Shown: positions 26,401 to 38,400 of the stretch, piece by piece | How the letters are laid out: every line of letters begins with the position of its first letter | Numbering within the stretch: the stretch's first letter is position 1 | DNA from: Owenia fusiformis | Taxonomy: Eukaryota > Annelida > Polychaeta > Sabellida > Oweniidae | NCBI GenBank assembly: GCA_903813345.2 | Contig: CAIIXF020000001.1 | Location: forward strand, 47,197,885 to 47,261,884 | Length of the DNA: 64,000 nucleotides | Direction: 5' to 3' | Made by a program: the position numbers and the translations under genes | The notes under the pieces: model-generated | What the model was told of the DNA's origin: nothing | Seen by the model: the letters and a program-made list of their open reading frames with translations, nothing else | The model's database searches: none

Positions 26401-29400
26401 ATGGCATTGGTCTAGTATATATCCTTTATAATGTGAAGTTGTTTTGGGTTGTTTTCCTCAAAGGTCTGCCTTCTCGGGGCATTAGACATTTTGAATGGCC
26501 ATGTTTTTATATCTGGATATTTGATATCGCATTGATTCTATATTTGGGCATTTGGTATGACTTTTGGGCATTACTTTGGTTGGTATGGAAATACATTCAA
26601 ATTTAACAGATTGGTATGGAAACATATTGGTATCTGAGGGTTCAGCCTAGGACCCGAGCCAAATTTTATATACAGTGAACCCCCAGGGACCAGTCTTAAC
26701 CCATTCTGCCAAGCCCAATACTGCATGAATGTACTAAATCCCCTGAGGATCCTCAACTCCAGAATGGTCAAAACAAGACTTCATTCCAACAGAAATGGTT
26801 GATATTTAAATCAAGAGGCAATTGTGCAAAATGAAAACAGTAATGATGAGTAAAAATGAACAAGTTAGGAGTCAGAATATTTGTGAGAGCTAGTAGTATG
26901 GAATAAGGCAATATTGTCAGATATAAATATACATGTATTGTTTACCTATAGTATTTGATATTTTTTAAGCCAAACAATTTTTGCCTCTCTAGTATTAATG
27001 AGTCATGAGCATGTAAATCATATAAAATAGAAAATATCCAAAAATTAAAAATAAAATGGCAATTTGGTATTTTATATGCATATATAGAATGAAGGTGAAT
27101 CTAAAAACAAAAACGGTAGTTACCATGAAAATGAAACATGGTTTCCATGGCAACCAAGTAAATCCTAACTTCCAAAGTCTAATACAACATACACATTTTA
27201 TGATTATCTTATATCTGAAAAGATGATATTTGAAAGATGATATATGCCTGTATAAGTATGCGTTTATCAATTGTGGAGGTCTGAATTTCAACAAAACCCT
27301 GATTACCATGGTAACCAATCAAATACCAGCTCCCAAAGTCTGAATCAATCCTTAAAATCAATCATTGTCTCAGATCTGAAAAAATGAGACACGTATATCC
27401 CTTATTCCAAAAGTTATAGCATCCATCCAATGTGGGGGTCCGAATTTCCATAAAACCTTGGTTACCATAGCAACCAATAACCTACCAGCTCCCAAAGTAT
27501 AATACAATACTTAAAACCAACCATTTATGAAGATCTGAAAAAATGAGACCTGTATCTCCATTATTTCAAAAGTTATAGCATCCATCTAATGTGGAGGCTC
27601 GAGTGTGTGAAATAGACCCCTGTATAAATCATGGACTCATATAAGGCCAAAATCTGAAATCCTGTGGACTAATCTTTATATAAGATTGTTGCTAATATAT
27701 TATAGATGTTTTCTATTCATACTTTAACCCTTCCTAACACAATGGTGACAAAATATGCATGAAATGACTCTATCATTTCTGAAAAATGGCCTGAAAATCA
27801 ACACCTGAAGGGTATGTTTTATCTGTTTTCATGGCAACCGCTTAACCATGTGACATTAAATTTTTATCATATATTCATTTAGCCCATATCAATATATCCA
27901 AGTAATTTGGATACATTCCACTGAGTATTTTTGGAGTTCTTGCCTAATTTTATAGTAGGGGTCCAAATTATAGCCCATGGGGGTTAAAATGGCCACAAAA
28001 TCTAAAAGCTGAAAAACTAGGATCTAATAATTCATACAAATATGTGAAATCATACAAGCAACATGAAAAATTATGTCCCGTAAAATCCCTCTGAACGCAC
28101 GCATTTAGGCTCATTCTGACTGAACAATGTAAATCATGTTTACTTATTGTTCTAACACATAATACAATCCTCAGACCGAAGAAGCTGGAAATATCTGTTT
28201 TTCTTAACTTTTGTCACATACAGCTTTGATGGCCCTGTACACATGGTACCAGAGATCGATGGTCTGCGCATCATTAGCAAAACAACACATGAATTCCTAC
28301 AGAAGGTTCCAGGTTAGTCACTATAATCATTTGAGATTGGGCTGATGCGATAAATTCATTCCAAATTGCCAATTGAATGTGGACCCTTCCGTTGCCATTT
28401 GCAGTGTATTTTCACAAAACACTGCAGAGAAAAAAGGTTATGTTTTGATAGGAATTTAGATAACAGGTACATGTACATAACCTTGCAGTACCGGGAGGTG
28501 GTATTTAGATTTACATATGGCCAATTTAAAGAGCTTTGAAAATGTTAAAAAGGTGGCTCTTGCTTCAAAGATTTTTGCAGTGTAAGATAAGTTGTATTTT
28601 GATGTATTGATGTGTTTCTGTTATTTTGATGAAGCTTGCCTAATGACTATGCCCCTGGAATAAGTTTAAGTTTTAATACTTGACTCAGGTTTGGCTAAAT
28701 TTAGGATTAATATAATATTTGTAGGAACATATGACTAATTTGAAGATGCCCATCAGTATACAAGGGTATATCATAAAGTTCTCATATCTCTCTAATTTTT
28801 TATTTTTCAATATATTCTGTTGAATTTTTCACAGAATGTGTTGTACAGAATGCTGAATTAATCTGTCAAAAAATATTTGGTATAACAGAAATATTATATA
28901 AGAAATGGTTGCCATAGTAATATTCCAAGGAAAGTCTATTTTCCCCCTTTAGTTTATCTTAAATATGTTTAGACCACAAATAGGGGGTGGGGGGGGGGGT
29001 AATTTTGTTGATATCTTTGCAACATATTTGTATGATCAAAGGACTTTTCGAACTTAACCAAACTTTTTGTCAGAATGAATTTTATTTTTCTGATGATCTC
29101 TGCATCTATGCATTATCTTACTCTGTCATTTCTGATCATTAAGCTTTGATCCTCAGAGTCTGGTATCACATCTAATGAAGCATGTAAGCATCCCCTAAGA
29201 TATCACATAATTCACATGATCAATTTATTTTATAGTAAAAGCATTTAACAACATATTTAACATAACATTTTAATGTGTTTGATAATTTATGAAAGTTTAT
29301 TATGTATGTAAACATGGTTAATTAAGCTCATTTTCTCAATTATTTTTATTTGCCCTGGGTGCCTTGATTTCCGGTTACTATGGCAACCATTACTTATTTA

Positions 29401-32400
29401 ATTTTTCTGTTATACCAAATATTTTTTGATAGATTAATTCAGCATTCTATACTACACATTGATTAATACAGTGTTCTATACTGCAGATTTCATGAAAATA
29501 TCATTAGAATATATTGAAAAATAAAAAAATTGGAGAGATATTATGAGAACTTTATGATATACCCTCGTATGATGTCCAATCAAATTGCAGGATGTGATCA
29601 CAGGAACAATCATGAGCATGTGCTCTCTCAGTGTCACGCATGCTCAAAGTAAAATTTGAAATCCTCGAAATGGCGTTTATTTCAGTTTAACATCAGTTCA
29701 ACATCATCCTTAGGTTACTACTAATGAAGTTAGTCGATCCAAACTTGAAGATAATACTCATAAAACAACAGCGAACATTGTGAAATCCATGGCAAATGTG
29801 GCCTGTTTATAAAATTGCATGGTTATCGAACGTGCCAATACCAAATGTCATCTTTGGGAAATCTCTCCCCCCCCCCGATTGTCTCCTATGTTTCTCTCCC
29901 GGACACTCAATGTCCCATTATACTTCCTCATGTTATATCTTACATACCTTAGATATATCTTGAGACCAACTTATGGGAAATGTATTGAAGATATATCAAG
30001 AAAATCAACATAACAACCAACTGTTAGAATTGAATACAATTTGAGCTTTTCGCTATTGAAGGGAATACACGTCGCGTGGCACATGCATCGTCACATGACT
30101 TGAACCAAGTCAGCCAATTAGATTCATCTCCTAATGCAAAAATTTCAAGGGAGCGCTCTAACTGTGCTCCCATGAGACAGCGCATCTTCAAATTATTTAT
30201 TGAAATAAAATACACAATGACATGTTGATGCTCATATGTGACATGTGTATTTTATTGAACATTTCTAGATTGCTTGCATGTAGGCAGGCATAATATGACG
30301 CATGAGAAGGCGTCATATTATGGAAAAATGAATTATTTATTGTAAAAGCTTATGGGAAATATTCTACATTTAAAGCATAATATGAAGTAAATGACACATG
30401 TTCTGACAAATGTAATAGGGTTTCATTACAATTGTATGGGATTAATATCACTGTATAACATTATCCCAATGAAAGGAGTTTAATAGGATATGTTGAAGCC
30501 CTCCATCAGTCCGTCTGTCAGTCCGTCTGTCAGTCTGTCTGCCAGTCCGTCCATCAGTCAGTCAGTCAGTCTGTCCAGAAAATAACTTGAATAGTTATGG
30601 ATGGATTTTCTTCATATTTTCTTCATAGTGAAAATATGTTTATTGATGAATAGATCCTTATGTGTCTGATACAAACATTAATATGTCCTGTAAAAGAAAA
30701 TATTATCTGCCAAGAAAAGAAAAGTTATTTCACTTTTTGTGATTTTGTAACATGGGGTCTGTGGGCCCCGACCTAGAAGTCACATATTCAAAGAAGATTA
30801 AACCTGCACATCGCTCCAAAACACAATATGTTGACATATATTGTTTTTACATTTTCAAACTCTAATATAAAGTTTCTGTAAATAAAAATTGTTTTTTCTG
30901 CATAATATCAAAGAACAATCATTTAGTTTAAAAAAATAAAAAATGAGTGAGGGATTCAAACCGGGGCCGCCTGTGTGCTGAGCGAGCATTCTACCGCAAG
31001 GCTACCAACTATTATGAATATTTAATGTAATTAAACGCTACTTATGTTGAATGCTATAATTCGGAAGTGACGTCACGTTCTTAATTTAGAAACCTTCCAA
31101 AATTCATATCGTCGTCGACAATCGAAGCAATTCAATGAACAATCTTTGTAATGACACATTTATTGTGAGTTTTTCTACACAAGATTTGCCCCATTTGTTC
31201 ATCATTCTATAATCTTTCATTAAGCTCAAAATGATTAAGTTCACCCCCGAAACAACCCAAGATTGCGTTTTGGAGCAATGTACAGGTTTAAATTTTCAAA
31301 GTTGGCAAAAACCTTTTAAAACACATTTCTAGATGCAATCTTACATGTAGCCTTCAAATATGATATCACTTTAACTAAATTTTGAATATTTAATGAAGTA
31401 AATCTAGATTATTTCTACTTGAATCTTGTATATTTTGTATATGATGGTAGTTATGAACCCCCCCCCCCCCTCCATACACAGTTCCTTGGGGTTGTGCCAT
31501 TCCAAATAGTCATACTCATTATTTTGGTTATATATATATATTTTTGGTTATATATATATTTAAGGGAACTTTCTTATACATCTGCCATGTTATTTAAGCT
31601 GAATCAGCCACCTGGGAAACTGGTAACTACCTACTTGCATCTGGGTAATTATCCCATCGAACGAAGTTCGGAGGGATATAGGGAACGCCTCCGTCCGTCC
31701 GTCCGTCTGTACATACGTCCGTCCGTCCGTCCGTACGTCCATCCGTCCGTACGTACGTCCGTCCGTCCGTCCGTCCGGGCAATAACTCAAATACCGTTGG
31801 CCCGATTTTGTTCATATTTTGTACACATATACCCTATGGGGGTAGAAGTTCTGCTCGAAAGCCAATTTCCAAAATGGCCACTCATTTCAAAATGGCGGCT
31901 ATTTTAGTGCCGAATTTACAGTAATTTAGGTGCAATATGTAAAACTGTAATATCAATATATTTTAGATGTAAAAAAATTATATAGGACATTAATAAAGCT
32001 AGAAATGTAGATATTAAAGAAGCACATGGCAGCCATCTTGAAAAATGGTGGCCTTTACTCGTTATTTTACGATTTTTGCTGTAACTCGAAAAGTAGTGGA
32101 GCGATTTTGTTCATATTTGGTATGTGAATACTATAAACATTGCACACTGTCTAAGACACTTTTGGTAGAAGGCGGCCATTTTGAAAAATGGCTACCATTT
32201 TCACGTATTTTACTATAACTCGCAAAGTAGTGGAGCGATTTTGTTCATATCTGGTATGTGAATACTATAAGCATGAAACACTGTCTTATGACACTTTTGG
32301 AAGAAGACGGCCATTTTGAAATTTTTTTTGAAAAATGGCCGCCATTTTAACGTATTTTACTATAACTCGAAAAGTAGTGAAGCGATTTTGTTCATATTTG

Positions 32401-35400
32401 GGATGTGAATACTATAAGCATGACACACTGTCCTATGACACTTTTGGTAGAAGGTGGCCATTTTGAAAAAAACTTTGAAAAATGGCCGCCATTTTAACGT
32501 AATTTACTTTAACTCGAAAAGTAGTGAAGCGATTTTGTTCATATTTGGTATGTGAATACTATATGCATGGCACACTGTCTAATGACACTTTTGGTAGAAG
32601 GCGGCCATTTTTCAAAATGGCCGCCATTTTAACGTATTTTACTATAACTCAAAAAGAAGTGGAGCGATTTTGTTCATATTTGGTATATGAATACTACAAG
32701 CATGACACACTGTCCTATGACACTTTTGGTAGAAGGCGGCCATTTTGAAAAAGTTTTGAAAAATGGCCGCCATTTTAACGTATTTTACTATAACTCGAAA
32801 AGTAGTGAAGCGATTTTTTCATATTTGGTATGTGAATACTGTAAGCATGGCACACTGTCTAATGACACTTTTGGAAGAAGGTGGTCATTTTTCAAAATGG
32901 CCACCATTTTAACGTATTTTACTATAACTCGAAAAGTAGTGGAGCGATTTTGTTTATATTTGGTATGTAAATACTATAAGCAGGGCACACTGTCTTATGG
33001 CACTTTTGGTAGAAGGTGGCCATTTTGAAAAATGGCCGCCATTTTAACGTATTTTACTATAACTTGGAAAGTAGTGGAGCGATTTTGTTCATAATTGGTG
33101 TGAAAACTATAAGCATGGCACATGGTCTAATGACACTTTTATAATGGTAGAAGGCGGCTATTTTGGAAAATGGCAGCCATTTTTGCTATATGCTTTGTTT
33201 GTAAAAATGCCATCCATGGCTGTTCGATGGGATTCGCTACGCTTTGGCGTTGCCGTTGTTCTGGTTATTGAATAATTATTGGCTTTCAGTTTTTGAAGAA
33301 TTTCAATGATGAAATCTGAAAAACACATGTCAGCAGGTATTCACATATTAGATAACTACTTTTAATAGCATTTCCTAGAATGAATAAACTCTTTGGGTGT
33401 TTTATTCATAGAACAACAGAAACTCTCAATTATCTGTATAATGTACAGGGTGTCCCAAAAGTATGGGCCCCCCCCCTAGGCAGACATATTCCACTGTCCG
33501 CATAGTATGTGTGATATATCATTTTAAAGCTTATCCAAAGTTACATTGATTTGCCAAGTATCATGGTTTAACTCCCAAATGGGAAAAAGTTACTGTCATT
33601 TTAAAAGTTAGTGTTTTGTCAAGATAAAGTTCAATTTTACACCAAATTACTAGTCAATGAGTCCCCCCTCGGCCATGTTAACAGCAGCAATTATTTTCAG
33701 ATATGACCTTAAAAGCCCTTCAAATAGGGGTGTGGAATTTTATAACCCTCTTGAAACCTGTTAAGGCACTTTAGAAGAGTTTCCTTAGAGTTTCTACCCT
33801 CACCGTTCTCTTTTTTTAACTCAATATCCATCCAACCCGAAAAGAATTGCTGCTGTTAAGATGGCCTGGAAGGACACATTGACTAGTGATTTGGTGTAAA
33901 ATTGAACTTAATTTTGACCAAACACTAAATTTTAAAATGCCTGTAATTTTTCACATTTGAGAGTTGAACCATGATACTTGGTGAATCAATGTAACTTTGG
34001 ATAAGCTTTAAAATGATATTTGACACATACTATGACGACACTGGTATATGTCTGCCTAGGGGGGGGGGGGGCATACTTTCCGGACACCCTGTATATTATA
34101 TATGTAGCACAATAGGTAGGCATATTTGCCCTTGGGGGTATTTCAATCAATACCTTTTAGGTAATGGCAATAAGTGGAAAAATATTATGTATTGGGATTT
34201 AGTTTCTGAATATATGTAAAGAGGTATTTATGGCACTCTCTTTTATTTTGACATTTAGAGATTTAAAGTTTAGAAGCTCAATGATTCAAATAAACTGGTG
34301 CAGTGGTGCCTCTTATTTGATAAAAGCAGAACTCTTTAGATTTAAGGATATAGGCATGGATATTATTTAGCTGCTCGGATTTTGAGAAAGAATAGCTAAA
34401 ACATTGAATCAGATTTAATTAGGAAAAATGGCTGCATTCTTAGATTTTTCTGATGAATCATTTAGAAAAAATCTAAATGAGTTGTGTAAATATCCAGATG
34501 TGAAAAATCCAAAGGCAAAAGTAAAAATCAACATAAGTGGTCATGTATACGTTGTTTACCAGGAGACGTTAGACAATATACCTGGACATCGCTTGTATAA
34601 ACTAACAAAAGATGATCCATGTTATGACAGTGAGAATGATGAATATTTTTTTGAAGCTAATCCAGCCTTGTTTCCATACATTTTGGACTATTTTAAACAA
34701 GGATCCGTGCATTTTCCCAAATCGTTTTGCACTTTTACACTTCGAACGACATTAGCTTTCTGGAAGATTGAAGATTCAGCTGTCCCTGTTTGTTGTTGGA
34801 AAGAGTTCACAAAAAGCAGCATAGAAGTTCAATACTACATTAAAGTCTCCTCCATCTTGAACTGGACAGGTATTTTGCACAAGAGTCTGGATGATAAGGC
34901 AACTAAATGGGCCCACCTGAAAAGAAAGATCTGCATCTTCTTGAATGACCCAGCATCAGGTTTTGGCTCAAAGGTTAGTTCTATAGTATTATAAAAAATT
35001 AATAAATAAAACATTTTTTATTTAGTTTTGTTTTTAATCTCTCTAATATGTGATTGAATATCTTTTGTTTTCGTTCTAAAAACATTAACTCTTGCTTTTT
35101 ATTTACAGATTTGGATGCTGTTCTTTCTGATAAATCTTCTGGCATCACTATTTGTCATCACTGTGGAGATGGATGAGAATTTTCGTGTCCCAATTGAAAC
35201 AAAGGGAATATTCAACGCCACTAACCCTAAGATTGCAAAAATTTTGGAAACAAACCTTCATCCAACTTTACAAATTATAGAAATATGGACAACAATTTTC
35301 TTTACTATGGAATGTATGATACAAGTGATTGTCACCAAATGTCGTTTCTGGTTCTTCAAACAGCCTGGGACTTACATGGATCTTATAAGTATCATGGGGT

Positions 35401-38400
35401 CTTTTGTTGGATTGGCTTTCATGATGTTTCCTGAATTGTCTCAAAACATTAGATTGTCTCAAGAAAAGGCAATGATTATTCTTGGATTTGTTAACTTTGC
35501 CAGATTTTTGAGAGTTTATCGACTTATTCGATTGGCGAATTACTATAGATCATTCCGCATACTAATTGCTGCTCTTTATGCCAGTAAGATGGAGATATTC
35601 TTGCTATGTTTCTTGTTAGTGACTGGCATGGTTGTGTTTTCAATTTTTATCTTTTGGGCTGAGTTCCTCATACAAGATGGATTTCCATCAGTCTCAGTTG
35701 GATGCTGGTGGGCAATTGTTACTATGACAACAGTTGGCTATGGTGATCTCCACCCTGAATCAGTGGGTGGATACTTTGTTGGAGCGTTGACAGCTGTTGT
35801 CGGTCTAATTTTTACAGGACTCCCTATTCCAATAATTGGTAATACTTTTAATGAAATGTTCCAAGCTGCAAAGTTTGAGGAACACTGGAATGAAAATTTG
35901 AAAAATCGTGAGAAAAACTCTGATACAAAAATTTCAAAAGCCAAGGTAGAGTCAAGTAGCAAGAAGTGTTGCTTAGTACCCCATGATGTAAAAGAGTTAG
36001 AATTCAAGCGAACAGATATTGACTGTGGAACTTCAAGTTCTAAAGACATTTGTGATTTACCACAAGTTAATATATAAAACTTACAATTGTTAACCTATTT
36101 ACCAATATTTGAATGTAAATAGTGATCCCATGGATCAGGTTTGCTTTGAGTTTATTTAGTGTTTCAAAATTTAGATTGAACTATAAAAGAATCATTTGGT
36201 ATAGTTCTTCTATTTTTATTCTTTAGAATTTATATTTCTGAGGTGTTTTTGCCAATTTACAGTTTTTGGCATGTTTCCAGAATGTACTATTATCACATCT
36301 ATAGAAATGAATGCATTATAGAAACATCTTAACATTTCTCCAGGTATTAAATTTTAAATTCAGAGGTTGATTCGACCTGAGTTAAGGTGTTGGCAATAAG
36401 TGTACAACAAAAGATATAGATGATCATGATTTACAAAAAGAATGGATTCCTTTTGTTTGCATGGTGTTAGCATTAATTGTGCATTGATTTCCATTTATTT
36501 TCTATTGAAACAATACTAGAAGCTTCTAATGGTGCCCATTAACCTATTTCCCCCAGAGGTTCAACAGACCTTAGTGACAAAAGAGGGATTTGCAAAAGGA
36601 TTTTAAAAAATCAGATTCTGTTTTGTGTCATCCATTTTGTATTGATAACCAAAGTTCACTTAGACCTCAGTTGGAAATGTTTAATTTGTTATATCGATTC
36701 TGTTATATCATGATGCCATTTAGAAGTGGAGGTGTGTCAGTGTTTGATGTTTCATATATACACCACCCTTATTATTATATAAGATATTAGTAATGAATAT
36801 AAATGGTGTTATGATTGTCATCCAATTCTAACTTCTGATTAATGCACTCTGCACATTTCATTTATCTGTCTGCAAACAAATTAATGGTGTTTGTTTATTT
36901 CCAAGGGAAGAGGCACTTTGTCAAGTTTGACTTTTTTACAAAATAGATGTCTAGATTTAGGTACTTATCTCTCTACTTTGGTCTTTGCCATTGTGAACAG
37001 CAATGCTGAGTGCTTGACTTGGCAAACCTTTTTTACAGGGGATGATACCTTAATGTGTAAACATATTTATTTCATTCATTATTGGTACCATTCTTTGATC
37101 CTAACTGGACTATTTCAATCCACTAAGGACAACATTCATTAAAATTTTGTTTTATAATAAACGTATCAATATACAAGAATATATAGAATTTCTATAAATC
37201 CAGCATGTAGATAATAATGGTAAATACATGTAATACAAATTTTGTCGCCATGAGGGATAAAGGTAAAACAAATATGAACTATCACAACCTAATGTGTGTA
37301 TTTAGTAAACCAACACTATGGATTTCATGGACCACTACATGGACTTTGATGAGTACTTGTAATATTGGAAACAATAAAGATAAATGTTGTTATAACCAGA
37401 AACATATAAATTCTGTTTTATATGTCTCTAGATCTATCCAATCATTTGGCATAGAATTACTGTTTAGAATATTACATAGAATATTGTTTATATACTGTAT
37501 CATTAAATAGGTTCCCACTTTCTTTGATTTGGTATATCTCATCAGGGAAATACAAGTATTGTGTTGTACATTATTACATTTTTTACAATATCATATAACC
37601 CCCACCAGATACTCATTGAGGTAATTATATGACTAATTGTTATCATCAAATCACAATATGGTTTAATTGTTGTCATGTCATTAGACCTGGATCCTAATCG
37701 ATTTTGCTGTTGAATCTCAATTTAATACATTGGGATCAAACTGAATATTACTTGAAAAAATCAAAATGACCACAACCTTTTTCATGGAAAATCAGTGTCA
37801 AATCTCTCTTTTTAAAACAGTTTAAATGATGGTTTTCAACGATTTTTACTGCTATCTTTTCTCTCATTATCCTGCTGTTAAAATTATTTTTCCGTCTAAT
37901 AGATTTGAAAATGTTGTCAGGCACATGTATATTCACAGGCTGGTATCGAAAAACTTGTCCGCTGCGATGGAGCGTGCTATTTTGCATAGAATCACTAGGA
38001 AATCCACACAATTTATTTTTTTACTCATATGTTTTGCTATATCAAAGAAAATTACTGACTCCATGCAATGAATATATCATTTGCGGGTAACTTTAAATTA
38101 TGTTTGAAATCCAACAACGCTATGAGTAAAAGCTATTGAAAACGGCGCCGGAGTATCATACTCCAAAATGTACCATTTCTTTTATTTCTTTTTAATGGTA
38201 CAATATAGCAACACGATAATATTTACATATGTTTTCAGCATAACTCTGAAGGTATTAATGAGATCTTTATGTATTGGGTATTTTTAATTTTTTTGATAAA
38301 AAATAATAATTAATTGTTTTGTCCGCTGTGACGGAGCAGTTTCAAATCTGAAATGCGTTAAGAATTTAGATTCATAATATATTTCTTTACAACTAAACTT

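Larger units (their letters stand above)
24068..28126. mobile_element. 4.06-kb foldback element filling the AT-AC intron
   Basis: The ends are GTTCAGTCAGAATGAGCC (from 24068) and its complement (to 28125). Left (24068 to about 25440) and right (about 26640 to 28126) arms are imperfect inverted copies over more than 1 kb, sharing a centre near 26.1 kb. ATGTA lies outside both ends (24063-24067 and 28127-28131), a candidate 5-bp target duplication. The spacer carries a nested palindrome and a dispersed repeat. No transposase frame is visible. Confidence 0.82.
23880..28217 (+). other. VPS16: VPS16 intron 8: U12-type AT-AC intron
   Basis: The only junction that keeps the conserved VPS16 frame is an intron starting ATATCCTTTG and ending AC. 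The donor matches the minor-spliceosome consensus RTATCCTTT. Close to the 3' end, TTTTCTTAAC (28199-28208) matches the U12 branch site TTTTCCTTAAC with one difference, and the likely branch A is about 10 bases from the acceptor. Joining 23879 to 28218 gives [19 protein letters not shown], aligned with the VPS16 family without a gap. No GT-AG pair nearby does this. The intron is phase 2. Confidence 0.92.
31651..33233. mobile_element. Element with GTCC microsatellite and eight 134-147-bp units
   Basis: It opens with ATCCCATCGAAC (31651-31662), itself part of a small hairpin, and closes with GTTCGATGGGAT (33222-33233). After the head comes a (GTCC)n tract, then the tandem array. Head, microsatellite and array recur in the same order near 30.46, 57.06 and 58.34 kb in decayed form. 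It has no real coding capacity; the Arg-Pro-Ser-Val repeats are translated GTCC. Confidence 0.75.

Noticed and set aside
26316-26606. 96-codon hydrophobic frame resembling a membrane protein
   Set aside because: It lies wholly in a dispersed low-complexity repeat; the second copy (61987-62317) gives different frames.
30947-31012. Functional tRNA gene on the minus strand
   Set aside because: A and B boxes are present, but the acceptor stem does not pair and the B box is altered; a SINE head is more likely.
31419-31907. Arg-Pro-Ser-Val-rich protein frames on both strands
   Set aside because: They are translations of the (GTCC)n microsatellite and exist equally on the opposite strand.
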